Shown here one piece after another: positions 10,329 to 18,494 of a stretch of 64,000 bases of DNA (its first letter is position 1; every line of letters starts with the position of its first letter). A model generated the notes under the pieces. That model made no database searches. It was not told the DNA's origin and saw only the letters and a program-made list of their open reading frames with translations. Source of the stretch: Methylibium sp035476815 (lineage in GTDB: Bacteria > Pseudomonadota > Gammaproteobacteria > Burkholderiales > Burkholderiaceae_C); NCBI GenBank assembly GCA_035476815.1, contig DATILD010000017.1, positions 1-64,000 of the forward strand, read 5' to 3'. Made by a program: the position numbers and the translations under genes.

Positions 10329-11291
10329 TCAGCTCGGCGCCGCGCGCCGGTGCGCGCGCGGCGAGCGGCCATAGCGCTGGGCGAAGGCGCGGCTGAAATG
10401 CGCGGCATCGCTGAAGCCATGGTCGTAGGCGATGCGGGTGATCGTCTGCGCCGCACGGGCCGGGTCGCGCAGCGCGCGCTCGCAGGCGGCGAGGCGCTGG
10501 GCCCAGAGCCAGCGCGCGAGCGTGCAGCCCTCGGCGCGGAACAGCTGGTGCAGGCTGCGCGTGGACAGCCCCAGCTCGGCGGCGATCCGCGGCGGCGACA
10601 GCGCCGGGTCGTGCAGCCGCGCCAGCACATGGGCCTTGACGCGCGCGAGCGGCGCGGCGGCCGCGTGCGGCAGCGGCGCGTCGCCGCGCAGCCCGCGCAG
10701 GCCACCGGCCAGCACGTCGACGATCGCGTCGGCAATGTCGCGCCCGGCGGCCGGCGGCAGCACGACCGCGGTGTTGCAGGCCTCGGCGAACATCCGGCGC
10801 AGCAGCCGCGCCGGCAGCGCGTCGCCCGCCACCGCGCTGGCGACCCGCGCGTCGCAGTCGCCGAGCCGGGCCACCAGCTCGCGGCGCGGGATGCGCAGCA
10901 CCGCCTGCCGGTAGTCGGCATCGAAGGCCAGCTCGTAGGGCCGGCGGGTGTCGTAGATCGCGCACTCGCCGGGCTGCAGCCAGACCTCGCGCCCGGCCTG
11001 CCGCACCGCGCCGCGGCCCTGCAGTTGCAGCGCGAGCAGGAAAAACTCCTCCGCCGCGCGCGCCGTCTGGCGCTGCGAGCGCGTGATGAGCTTGCGGCCA
11101 TGGCCGGCGGAGCGAAAGTGCGTCAGCGACAGGTCGGCCAGGTCGCGGTTCAGCATCGCCGCATCGAAGGCCTCGGGCTCGGCGATCTCGAAGCCGGATT
11201 CGACGAAGCGGTCGGACACCGCCTGCGTCCAGCCGGCGACGCGCCGGTCGGGCGGCAGCGGCAAGGTGGCGAAGCCGCGGTCCTGGACCAT
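10329..11291 (-). CDS. AraC family transcriptional regulator
   Basis: A 320-residue regulator with an N-terminal AraC-binding-like effector domain (PF14525 type, about 60-190) and a C-terminal double helix-turn-helix (about 215-315) containing SPPRIAAELGLSTRSLHQLF and ITRIAYDHGFSDAAHFSRAF. The architecture resembles FeaR and other regulators of aromatic or amine catabolism. It is convergent with the cyclase-family gene, three bases apart, and is the natural candidate to control the monooxygenase/cyclase pair. Confidence 0.9.
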   Translation of the reverse strand: MVQDRGFATLPLPPDRRVAGWTQAVSDRFVESGFEIAEPEAFDAAMLNRDLADLSLTHFRSAGHGRKLITRSQRQTARAAEEFFLLALQLQGRGAVRQAGREVWLQPGECAIYDTRRPYELAFDADYRQAVLRIPRRELVARLGDCDARVASAVAGDALPARLLRRMFAEACNTAVVLPPAAGRDIADAIVDVLAGGLRGLRGDAPLPHAAAAPLARVKAHVLARLHDPALSPPRIAAELGLSTRSLHQLFRAEGCTLARWLWAQRLAACERALRDPARAAQTITRIAYDHGFSDAAHFSRAFAQRYGRSPRAHRRAAPS

Positions 11292-11388
11292 CGTCGTGCT
11301 CCTCGTTCGGCGACCCGGGCGGGCCGCGGCGATTGTGTCGCGCGGCGTGCGCGGGTGGAAGACGCGCCGTCGCGGCGCGTTCAGCGGC

Positions 11389-11652
11389 TCAACCGTGCCG
11401 CTCGTCCTGCGCGTTGGCGCCGTCGCGCACGGCCTGGCCCTGCACCGTGACGATCAGCCGCCCGCCCGCCCAGCGCATCCACCCCCGCGCGATATAGGCA
11501 TCGAGGTGGCCGGTGGGGACGTCCGCGGTCCGCTGGCTGCGCATCAGCTCGATGGCGACCGGCAGCGAGCGCACGAGCTCGGCGTCGCTGGGTAGGGCCG
11601 GTATTGCCGCGACGGCGGCCGGGGGCTCGACGATCGGAGGCAGGATGCTCAT
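11389..11652 (-). CDS. hypothetical protein, partner of the trypsin-like protease
   Basis: An 87-residue protein of unknown family. The N-terminal third is Pro/Ala-rich; the middle reads HLDAYIARGWMRWAGGRLIVTVQGQAV, which looks like a small beta structure. The start codon overlaps the protease stop as ATGA, so the two are a coupled operon. A tag-along chaperone, inhibitor or adaptor is possible, but nothing in the sequence decides it. Confidence 0.65.
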   Translation of the reverse strand: MSILPPIVEPPAAVAAIPALPSDAELVRSLPVAIELMRSQRTADVPTGHLDAYIARGWMRWAGGRLIVTVQGQAVRDGANAQDERHG

Positions 11653-12428
11653 GGTTCGGTCAGCGTGAGGAGGATGTCAGCGTACCAGGCGCAGTTCAGG
11701 CCCAGCGCCTCGTCCTGCAGACCGTCGCGGCCCGCCATGTCCATGCGTGCGGAGTGCACGCCCAGCAGCACCCAGGGCAGCGGCTCTTCGGCACTGCGCG
11801 GACGCGGCCCGTGCAGCAGCACCGGCGCGCCGCTGGCGCCGCGGTGCATGCGCGCGTCGGTGAGGAAGTAGCCATGGCCCTGGAATCGCAGACCCAGCGA
11901 CGAGGCCAGCGCCGCCTGGCGCGCGATCGGCAGGTGGTGCACCGTGTCGTGGAAGGACAGCGGGAAGCAAGGCACCACCAGCTGGTGGCCGAGGTCCACG
12001 CCCTCCAGCGAGGGCAGCAGGTGTTCGGTCGTGAAGGCCTGGATCTGCGTGTCCGGCGGCAGCGCCGCCCGTTCGAGCTCGATGGCCGCGACGTCGATCT
12101 CGCCGCCGCTGTCGGTGCCCTGGTGCCAGACGGACCGCCCGGCGCGGTAGAGCGGGATCGAGAAGCCGGTCACCCGCGTCATGTCGCTGGGGTGGAGGTG
12201 CAGCTCGATCTCGATCCGGTCGGGCCGATGGTTGGTGGGCCTGTCGATCACAACATGCCGGCTCGTGACGAGGTAGAGGCGCTCGTCGCGCTCGAAGAAG
12301 AAACCGCTGGCTTGCGTCAGCGGTCGCGTGCCGTCGAAGGTGGCGACGCGGGTCACCGCGAGGACGACCGGCTCGACGCCGCGTGCGGCGGCGGCGGGGG
12401 CCGCTACGCTCGGGCGGTCGGCACCCAT
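11649..12428 (-). CDS. trypsin-like serine peptidase, cytoplasmic
   Basis: A 259-residue protein with a chymotrypsin-fold layout: the GFFFERDERLYLVTSRHVV segment gives the catalytic His, SGGEIDVAAIEL the Asp, and MHRGASGAPVLLHG the Ser in a GxSG context. No signal peptide or membrane segment is seen, so it should be cytoplasmic, which is unusual for this fold outside HtrA-like proteins, and there is no PDZ domain. It is the first gene of a two-gene operon. The target is unknown. Confidence 0.8.
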   Translation of the reverse strand: MGADRPSVAAPAAAARGVEPVVLAVTRVATFDGTRPLTQASGFFFERDERLYLVTSRHVVIDRPTNHRPDRIEIELHLHPSDMTRVTGFSIPLYRAGRSVWHQGTDSGGEIDVAAIELERAALPPDTQIQAFTTEHLLPSLEGVDLGHQLVVPCFPLSFHDTVHHLPIARQAALASSLGLRFQGHGYFLTDARMHRGASGAPVLLHGPRPRSAEEPLPWVLLGVHSARMDMAGRDGLQDEALGLNCAWYADILLTLTEP

Positions 12429-12444
12429 GCGGCCCTCGCCCGGC

Positions 12445-12702
12445 TCAGTTCGGCCGCCCGAAGCCCGGCGGCGGGCCGCGGCGGTCGAGGTGGCGGAAGG
12501 TGATGCGGCCCTTGCTCAGGTCATAGGGCGACAGCTCGAGCTGCACCGAATCGCCCGCGAGGATGCGGATGTGGTGCTTGCGCATCCGGCCCGAGGCGTA
12601 GGCGACGAGCTCGTGGCCGTTGTCGAGCTTCACGCGGAAACGCGAGTCCGGCAGGATCTCGCTGACTCGGCCCTGCATCTCGATCAGTTCTTCCTTGGCC
12701 AC
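12445..12702 (-). CDS. infA: translation initiation factor IF-1
   Basis: 85 residues starting (V/M)AKEELIEMQGRVSEILPD with the S1/OB fold LDNGHELVAYASGRMRKHHI and GDSVQLELSPYDLSKGRITF. The start is GTG at 12702 with GGAGG five to six bases upstream; a longer reading from 12771 would add 23 unconserved residues. IF-1 binds the 30S A site during initiation. It stands alone here rather than in a ribosomal-protein operon; the Pro/Gly-rich tail (GPPPGFGRPN) is typical of the second IF-1 copy found in many Burkholderiales. Confidence 0.93.
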   Translation of the reverse strand: MAKEELIEMQGRVSEILPDSRFRVKLDNGHELVAYASGRMRKHHIRILAGDSVQLELSPYDLSKGRITFRHLDRRGPPPGFGRPN

Positions 12703-13275
12703 CCTGCCTCCTTCATCGGGACTTTCCGGGTGCAGGCGCGCGGCGGCGCCGGGCGTCTGCAGCGACACCAAGAGCTTCTTCGGAGGGATTTCGACCGGAG
12801 TCTGCCGGCGCGAACGCGCGCGGCAGCAAAGGAGGCAAACCGATCAGAGGAGTCCGTGGATGACTACCCCTCGATGATACGCGAGGCGCATGACGCGCCG
12901 CCCCTCGCGTGCCGATCAGGCCGCGAGCGAGCTGCGGGGGCGCAGGCGCTCGCGGGCCTCCTGGGTGATGCAGGGCACATGACCGCGCGCGGCCGTTGTC
13001 CAGCCCACGATCGGTGGTGCGGCTGCCGCTGGGCAGCGACACGGTCGCACGGATCGTCGAGAAGCACCGCGCGGTCGAGGCCGAGCTGGAGCGCTGGCAC
13101 GCGGTGGCGGTGTCGACCGACCATGAGGACGTGGCGGCCTGAGGCTCGCGGGGCCGCTCCCTTGAACCCAGGGACGACGCGCAATGCCCCGGAATTACGT
13201 GTCGTTACACTGGTCGTCACCACTTGGCGAGCCGCTCGGCGCACCAGGTCGGTCATACGAACAAGGGGAGGAAAG
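12703..13275. other. infA leader plus eroded region
   Basis: 573 bases without an intact gene. The left part is the infA leader; a minus-strand TATCAT at 12874-12879 could be its -10. A 25-base GC hairpin lies at 12802-12826 without a T tract. The right part contains an SDR-gene remnant (listed separately) and the promoter region of the lipoprotein gene. Confidence 0.5.
13017..13142 (+). pseudogene. C-terminal remnant of a short-chain dehydrogenase
   Basis: The frame ending at 13142 reads VRLPLGSDTVARIVEKHRAV, then AELERWHAVAVSTDHEDVAA and stop. This is the characteristic C-terminus of a common proteobacterial SDR oxidoreductase group (LPLGSDxV, then ELxxWxxVxxSTD). About 40 residues remain; the Rossmann domain (GxxxGxG, YxxxK) is absent upstream, where a stop in the same frame lies at 12966. 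I infer a deleted gene. Confidence 0.65.
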
Positions 13276-14463
13276 ATGCAAGGACAACGCTTCGGGCGCG
13301 AAGGCGCCCGCCGGTCTGGGCTGCGCGCCTGGCTGCTCGCAGGCCTCTGTGCAATCGCATTGGCGGCTTGCGGTGGTGGCGGTGGAGGGGGTGGCTCGGG
13401 CGGCGCCACGCTGGCGGTCGAGAGTCCCTTGCAGGTCGACAGTTCGACCTATGAAGGCGAAGACATCCCGAGCATCGTCATCCACCTGCGTGTCACGGCC
13501 CGCCCGGAAGCACTGGCCGGCAAGACCCTCTACCTGGCCGCCGCGCTCCCGGATGCCGCGTTGTTCAACCCCACCCCGTTCGTGTCGATCGACTCGGACG
13601 GGCTCGGTGGGGTCCTTCAGCTGATCGGCACCAAGGCACCGGTCGGCGCACGGGTCTACAGCGGCACGATCACCCTGCTGGCCTGCCTGGACGCGGCTTG
13701 CCGATCACCGCTCGAGGTGTCGAACGACGAGATCCCCTATCGCATCGACGTGAAGCGGGGCTTGGTCCTGCAGACCGACGAGGTCCAGCTGGCGGCCGCC
13801 TTCGGTGTCGTGCCGACGCCCGCCGAGGTTGCAGTCCAACTGCCGGAGGACGTAGTGTCCTGGCAGGTGGTACCCACTCATGCGGCCGTCTTCAGCGTCT
13901 TCGACGTGCGCCGGGTCGAGGACGCCTCGGGTGCCCGCCTGAGCGTCGCGGCGCAGAGCCTCAGCCTACCTCTCACCGAGATGGACGAGTACGCGACCGT
14001 GACGGCCATCACGGCCAGCGGCGTCACCATGCGGCGCGCTCTGCACATGGTGCAGAGGACGCGCGGAGCCGGCACCCGGACCTTCGCCTTCCAGCGACCG
14101 ACGGTGACGTTCGAGTTGCAGGCCAACGTCCCCAACGTCCACGCCCCGGTCTTTGCAGACGCGATGTTCACGCGCAGCGACAGCGACCGCTTCAGTTACG
14201 TCGGCACGACCTGGGAGTGGCCGGCCGCGGCCGACGGCCATCCTCAACGCACCGCCTGGCTGAGCGCCTACCTTCGCGACGAAGGGGCCACCGGCCGTCT
14301 ACCGACCGAGCAGTACGGCATCGAGTTGTCGCCGAGCACATGCCCGGCGAGTGACTGCCTGCCAGCGGGCACCTACCGTGCCGTCATGCACTACCGCTAC
14401 AGCCCGGAAGGCGAGTCGGTCAGGAACATCAACCACGTCATCACGCTGGTGCTGACGCCCTAG
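13276..14463 (+). CDS. putative lipoprotein with poly-Gly linker
   Basis: A 395-residue protein. The N-terminus RAWLLAGLCAIALAAC ends in a lipobox (LAAC), followed by eight Gly in a row and then a mature part rich in beta-strand patterns with paired Cys (LLACLDAACRS; TCPASDC). No family is recognised; it could be a beta-sandwich surface lipoprotein. GGGGAGGAAAG gives a strong ribosome site for the ATG at 13276. The codon mix is less extreme in GC than that of its neighbours, which may mean recent acquisition. Confidence 0.75.
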   Translation: MQGQRFGREGARRSGLRAWLLAGLCAIALAACGGGGGGGGSGGATLAVESPLQVDSSTYEGEDIPSIVIHLRVTARPEALAGKTLYLAAALPDAALFNPTPFVSIDSDGLGGVLQLIGTKAPVGARVYSGTITLLACLDAACRSPLEVSNDEIPYRIDVKRGLVLQTDEVQLAAAFGVVPTPAEVAVQLPEDVVSWQVVPTHAAVFSVFDVRRVEDASGARLSVAAQSLSLPLTEMDEYATVTAITASGVTMRRALHMVQRTRGAGTRTFAFQRPTVTFELQANVPNVHAPVFADAMFTRSDSDRFSYVGTTWEWPAAADGHPQRTAWLSAYLRDEGATGRLPTEQYGIELSPSTCPASDCLPAGTYRAVMHYRYSPEGESVRNINHVITLVLTP

Positions 14464-14505
14464 CGACGGGCGCGCCGGTCGGTCCGGATTCGCGGGATCG
14501 GCCGG

Positions 14506-15222
14506 TCAGGGCAGTGCAACGCGCTGCAGCGGGTAGAGCTTCTCGTCGAAGTCGCCGAGGCTCGGGAAGGCCAGCGGCTCCAGCGCGTCGAGGCCAGCGA
14601 GGCGCTGGCGGTAGTCATGCAGGATCTGCTCGCGCTCCCCCTGGCCGATGTAGGGCACATGCCAGCCGACGAAGGGCGGCAGCACGCGCAGACCGGTGTA
14701 GGCCAGCGTGCCGCGCAGCAGCGGGCGCAGCATGTCCTCGAGCGAGCCGTGGATCGCGTCGTCGCCGAACATGTGCGGGCGGCCGCCGAGCGTGGTTGCG
14801 ACCATCGCGCGCTTGCCGACCAGGCCACCGCGGTCGTAGAAGCGCTTGCCGCCATAGGTCAGGCCGGAGATCAGCACCCGATCGATCCAGCCCTTGAGCA
14901 TCGCCGGCACCGAGAACCAGAACACCGGGAAGTTGAGGATCAGCAGGTCGCACCACAGCAGCTTCGCGACCTCGGCCTGGATGTCGGGCGCCAGCGTGCC
15001 GGCCTCGTAGCCATGGCGCTGTTCGAGCGCGTAGACCAGGTAGTCGGGGTTCTTGCGCTCGCCGAAGTCGGCCGCGCCGGCCACCGGGTTGAAGCCGTCG
15101 GCGTACAGGTCCGACACGCGCACCTCGTGGCCCTGGGCGCGCAGCTGCTCGGTCGCGACCCAGCGCATCGCGCTGCAGAAGGACTGCGGCTCCGGGTGGG
15201 CGTGGACGATGAAGACGTTCAT
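14506..15222 (-). CDS. flavodoxin-fold NAD(P)H:quinone oxidoreductase
   Basis: 238 residues, flavodoxin-like fold of the NQO1/MdaB/KefF group: MNVFIVHAHPEPQSF at the start, FPVFWFSVPAMLKGWIDRV for flavin and substrate contacts, and TTLGGRPHMFG. It likely reduces quinones with two electrons using FMN or FAD. It starts inside the tautomerase stop (ATGA), so it is the last gene of the meta-pathway operon as read leftward. In a catabolic context it could protect against quinones formed from catechols. Confidence 0.85.
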   Translation of the reverse strand: MNVFIVHAHPEPQSFCSAMRWVATEQLRAQGHEVRVSDLYADGFNPVAGAADFGERKNPDYLVYALEQRHGYEAGTLAPDIQAEVAKLLWCDLLILNFPVFWFSVPAMLKGWIDRVLISGLTYGGKRFYDRGGLVGKRAMVATTLGGRPHMFGDDAIHGSLEDMLRPLLRGTLAYTGLRVLPPFVGWHVPYIGQGEREQILHDYRQRLAGLDALEPLAFPSLGDFDEKLYPLQRVALP

Positions 15223-15647
15223 CCGCGCTGGCCCACCGCCGCGGCGCGCGCCGCGATCTCCTGCGCGCGCAGCACGCTGGCCGGCGTGCCGGCGATGCCC
15301 CAGTGCTGCGGCGGGATCGGCCAGCAGCCGCCGCGCACCAGCGCGCGATCGACGCCGAGCACGCTGACCACCAGGTCGGTGAAGCCGGTGATCAGTGCCT
15401 GGCACTCCTCGACCGGCCGGCCCTCGAGCACGAGGAAATGAAAGAACGGCGCGGAGGGCGCACCGTCGCTGACGAGCCGGCCGGCCACCACCGCATGCTG
15501 CGGCTGGTGCAGCGTGGCGGTGACGCGCACGCGGTCGAGCGGACTCTTCAGCACCTCGGCATAGAGCTTGGCCGAGGCGAGCAACAGCTCGCCGATCTGG
15601 TCGTCGCCGTGGCGGCCGGCGGTGAGGCGGTATTCGAGGATGGGCAT
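15219..15647 (-). CDS. tautomerase-superfamily protein (142 aa)
   Basis: A fused-length (two beta-alpha-beta units) tautomerase-like protein starting MPILEYRLTAGRHGDDQ, so Pro1 is exposed after Met removal. The C-terminal part reads RGGCWPIPPQHWGIAGTPAS. Length and layout fit the cis-CaaD/malonate-semialdehyde-decarboxylase branch rather than the about 62-residue 4-oxalocrotonate tautomerase, which is also present in this operon. The substrate is unknown; a dearomatised acid or enol is plausible from context. Confidence 0.75.
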   Translation of the reverse strand: MPILEYRLTAGRHGDDQIGELLLASAKLYAEVLKSPLDRVRVTATLHQPQHAVVAGRLVSDGAPSAPFFHFLVLEGRPVEECQALITGFTDLVVSVLGVDRALVRGGCWPIPPQHWGIAGTPASVLRAQEIAARAAAVGQRG

Positions 15648-15659
15648 GTGGGTTCTCCG

Positions 15660-15722
15660 GTCGGGGCTTCGACAAGCTCGGCCCGAACGGGGGCCGTTCG
15701 CCCTGAGCCTGTCGAAGGGTCG
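15660..15722. repeat. palindromic intergenic repeat (CTTCGACA...TGTCGAAG type)
   Basis: Between the tautomerase and SDR genes lies an imperfect inverted repeat whose arms are GCTTCGACAAGCTCG and GAGCCTGTCGAAGGG, with CCGAACGG and CCGTTCG in the middle. This sequence type recurs in intergenic DNA of many betaproteobacteria (family knowledge). It could act as a processing or attenuation signal inside the operon. Confidence 0.7.
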
Positions 15723-16478
15723 TCAGGCCATGCCCTTGCGGCGGCCGGCGTCCATGAAGAGGGTGCTGCCGGCCAGTGCGTCGGCCTCGGGCGCGAGCAG
15801 CAGCGCGACGCCCCAGGCCACCTGCTCGGGCGTGGTGAGGGCGCCGAGGGCCGATTCGCCGCGGTACTCGTCCATCGCCGCCTCCATCGTGATGCCGGCG
15901 CGCGCCGCGCGGTCGGCGGCGATGCGGCGGAGCCGCTCGGTGTCGGCCGGGCCGGGCTGCACCACATGGGCGGTGACGCCACGCGGGCCGTAGGCCCAGG
16001 AGTACTGGCGCATCAGGTTGGTCAGCGCCGCGTTGCCGACCCCGGCGGTCGCCGCCCAGGGGTTGGGCTCGGAGCCGTAGTGGCCGCCGATCGCGACCAG
16101 CCGCGAGCCGCGCACCAGCTTCTCGTCGACCGCGCGCACCAGCCGCATCATGCCGCCGACCTTGATGTTGACCGCGTCGACCAGCGCCGCGGTCGGCGCG
16201 ACCAGCACGCCGCCGGCGGTGGCGACGCCCGGGCCGTGCACGACCATGCGGACCGGCGCATCGAGCGCCGCCTTGATCGCCTCGATAGCCGAGTCGTTCG
16301 AGATGTCGGCCGTGCAGGCCACGATGCCGGGCGTGGTCGCGACCAGCGAGGCCAGCGCGTCGGCCTTGCGGGCGACGGCCAGCACCTTCAGGCCCGCGGC
16401 GGCGAGGCGCTTGCTGATGATGGCGCCCATCGCGCCGGTGGCGCCGACGACGACGGCGATCTCTTGTTGTTCGCTCAT
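15723..16478 (-). CDS. short-chain dehydrogenase/reductase
   Basis: 251 residues; N-terminal VVVGATGAMGAIIS is the cofactor-binding Gly-rich loop (GxxGxxG variant). The catalytic region is atypical: IGGHYGSEPNPWAATAGVGN occupies the place of the Ser/Tyr-x3-Lys motif and no YxxxK is visible, so activity as a classic SDR is doubtful. It lies between the aldolase and the tautomerase in the meta-pathway operon, 13 bases from the aldolase gene. Confidence 0.75.
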   Translation of the reverse strand: MSEQQEIAVVVGATGAMGAIISKRLAAAGLKVLAVARKADALASLVATTPGIVACTADISNDSAIEAIKAALDAPVRMVVHGPGVATAGGVLVAPTAALVDAVNIKVGGMMRLVRAVDEKLVRGSRLVAIGGHYGSEPNPWAATAGVGNAALTNLMRQYSWAYGPRGVTAHVVQPGPADTERLRRIAADRAARAGITMEAAMDEYRGESALGALTTPEQVAWGVALLLAPEADALAGSTLFMDAGRRKGMA

Positions 16479-16491
16479 GCTCGTCTCCTCC

Positions 16492-17577
16492 TCAGGCTGC
16501 CTTGCGGCCCACGTCCTTGGTGACGTCTTTCAGCAGGCCGCGTTCCTTGGCCATGCTCATCGCGGTGTCCTCGATCATGTCCTCCTGCCCGCCGATCATC
16601 TTGCGCTGTCCGAGCTCGACCAGGATCTCGCGCGCCGACACGCCGAAGCGCGCCGCGGCCCGCTTGGCGTGCAGCAGGAAGGTCGAGTACACGCCGGCGT
16701 AGCCGAGGGTCAGCGACTCGCGGTCGACGCGGACGATGTGGTCCATCATCGGCACGATCACGTCCTCGGCCACGTCCATCAGCCTGAAGAGGTCGACGCC
16801 GGTCTCCATGCCCATGCGGTCGCACACCGCCAGGAAGGCCTCGAGCGGCGTGTTGCCGGCGCCGGCGCCGAGGCCGGCCACCGAGCCGTCGATGCGGCTC
16901 GCGCCCTCCTCGATCGCGGCGATCGAGTTCGCGATGCCCATGCCCAGGTTGTGGTGGCCGTGGAAGCCGATCGCGGTCTCGGGCTTCAGCACCTCGCGCA
17001 GCGCGGCGACGCGGGCGCGCACGTCGGCCGGCAGCATGTAGCCGGCGGAGTCGGTCACGTAGATGGTCTGGGCGCCGTAGCTCTCCATCAGCTTGCCCTG
17101 CTGGGCGAGCGAGACCGGGTCGTTCAGGTGCGCCATCATCAGGAAGCCGACCGTGTCCATGCCGAGCTTGCGCGCGTAGGCGATGTGCTGCGGCGAGGTG
17201 TCGGCCTCGGTGCAGTGGGTCGCGACGGTGACGCTGCGCGCGCCGCAGTCGTAGGCCGACTGCAGCTCGCGCATCGTGCCCAGGCCGGGGATCAGCAGCA
17301 CCGAGATCCTGGCCTGCTTCATCTTCGGCGCGACGGCGCTGAGGTAGGCCTCGTTGCTGGCCAGCGCGAAGCCATGCTGCAGCGAGTTGCCGCCCAGCCC
17401 GGCGCCATGCGTCACCTGGATCAGCGGGATGCCGGCCTCGTCGAGCGCGGTGGCCACCTTGACCATCTGCTCGACCGAGATCTGCTCGCGCTTGGCGTGC
17501 ATGCCGTCGCGCAGACACATGTCGTGCAGCAGCACCTTGCGGCCGCGCAGGTCGGGTTCTTGTCTCGTGCTGGCCAT
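16492..17577 (-). CDS. dmpG: 4-hydroxy-2-oxovalerate aldolase
   Basis: 361 residues; class II aldolase of the DmpG/BphI family. LHDMCLRDGMHAKREQ carries the catalytic Arg and metal-ligand Asp, and FHGHHNLGMG gives the two metal His. It cleaves 4-hydroxy-2-oxovalerate to pyruvate and acetaldehyde, and the aldehyde is channelled to the dehydrogenase encoded just upstream (stop and start overlap as TGATG). The start at 17577 matches family N-termini; the same frame is open further upstream without homology. Confidence 0.95.
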   Translation of the reverse strand: MASTRQEPDLRGRKVLLHDMCLRDGMHAKREQISVEQMVKVATALDEAGIPLIQVTHGAGLGGNSLQHGFALASNEAYLSAVAPKMKQARISVLLIPGLGTMRELQSAYDCGARSVTVATHCTEADTSPQHIAYARKLGMDTVGFLMMAHLNDPVSLAQQGKLMESYGAQTIYVTDSAGYMLPADVRARVAALREVLKPETAIGFHGHHNLGMGIANSIAAIEEGASRIDGSVAGLGAGAGNTPLEAFLAVCDRMGMETGVDLFRLMDVAEDVIVPMMDHIVRVDRESLTLGYAGVYSTFLLHAKRAAARFGVSAREILVELGQRKMIGGQEDMIEDTAMSMAKERGLLKDVTKDVGRKAA

Positions 17578-18494
17578 CACGCGGCCTCCGTGGCTTGGGG
17601 CTTGATCTTCCCGGCGAGGATCTCCTCGCCGAACATCTCGGCGGTGCGGCAGGCCGCCGCGGTCATGATGTCGAGGTTGCCGGCGTAGGTGGGCAGGTAG
17701 TCGCCCAGGCCCGCGACCTTCATGAAGACGCTGACGCGCCGGCCGTCGAAGCTGGGGCCGTTGACGAGCTGGTAGCCCGGCACGTACTTCTGCACCTCCT
17801 CGATCATGGCCAGCACCGAGTCGATGATCAGCGCCTGCTTCGGCTCGTCGACCGTCAGGCAGTTGATGGTGTTGCGCATGATCATCGGCGGCTCGGCCGG
17901 GTTGATGACCGCCAGCGCCTTGCCCCGCTTCGCGCCGCCGACGCGCACCAGCGCGTCCGAGGTCGTGTAGGTGAACTCGTCGAGGTTGGCGCGCGTGCCC
18001 GGCCCGATGGACTTGGACGCGAGGCTGGCCACGATCTCGGCATAGTCGACCGGCTGCACGCGCGACACGGCGTACACGATCGGGATCGTCGCCTGGCCGG
18101 CGCAGGAGATCATGTTGACGTTCATCGCCAGCTGGTCGGCATGCTGGCGCAGGTTGACCGGCGGCACGCACAGCGGGCCGATGGCCGCGGGCGTCAGGTC
18201 GATCATCAGCACGCCGAGTTCATTCAGCTTGCGCGAGTTCTCCGCATGCACGTAGGCGCTGGTCGCGTCGAAGGCGATCTGGATGCCGTCTTCGAGCACA
18301 TGCGGCAGCAGGCCGTCGACGCCCTCGGCGGTGGTCTTCAGGCCCATGTCGCGGGCGCGCTGCAGGCCTTCGGACTGCGGATCGATGCCGACCATCCACA
18401 CCGGCTCGAGCACCGTGCTGCGCTTCAACTTGTAGATCAGGTCGGTGCCGATATTGCCCGAGCCGATCAACGCGCACTTGATCTTCCTGTTCAT
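17577..18494 (-). CDS. dmpF: acetaldehyde dehydrogenase (acylating)
   Basis: 305 residues; NAD-binding ALIGSGNIGTDL at the start and the catalytic Cys131 in NMISCAGQATIP. It converts acetaldehyde and CoA to acetyl-CoA and forms a channelling complex with the DmpG-type aldolase. Its start overlaps the 4-oxalocrotonate tautomerase stop (ATGA). Length and N- and C-termini are normal for the family. Confidence 0.96.
   Translation of the reverse strand: MNRKIKCALIGSGNIGTDLIYKLKRSTVLEPVWMVGIDPQSEGLQRARDMGLKTTAEGVDGLLPHVLEDGIQIAFDATSAYVHAENSRKLNELGVLMIDLTPAAIGPLCVPPVNLRQHADQLAMNVNMISCAGQATIPIVYAVSRVQPVDYAEIVASLASKSIGPGTRANLDEFTYTTSDALVRVGGAKRGKALAVINPAEPPMIMRNTINCLTVDEPKQALIIDSVLAMIEEVQKYVPGYQLVNGPSFDGRRVSVFMKVAGLGDYLPTYAGNLDIMTAAACRTAEMFGEEILAGKIKPQATEAA

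Noticed and set aside
12445..12771. Longer IF-1 start at 12771
   Set aside because: It adds 23 unconserved residues; the GTG at 12702 has a proper GGAGG and matches the family N-terminus.
12802..12826. Strong GC hairpin as a terminator
   Set aside because: No T tract follows on either strand, and it lies within the predicted infA leader.
12864..13409. Minus-strand frames upstream of infA, including a tail reading HVPCITQEARERLRPRSSLAA
   Set aside because: It ends plausibly, but I could not recognise a family, and it overlaps the SDR remnant on the other strand.
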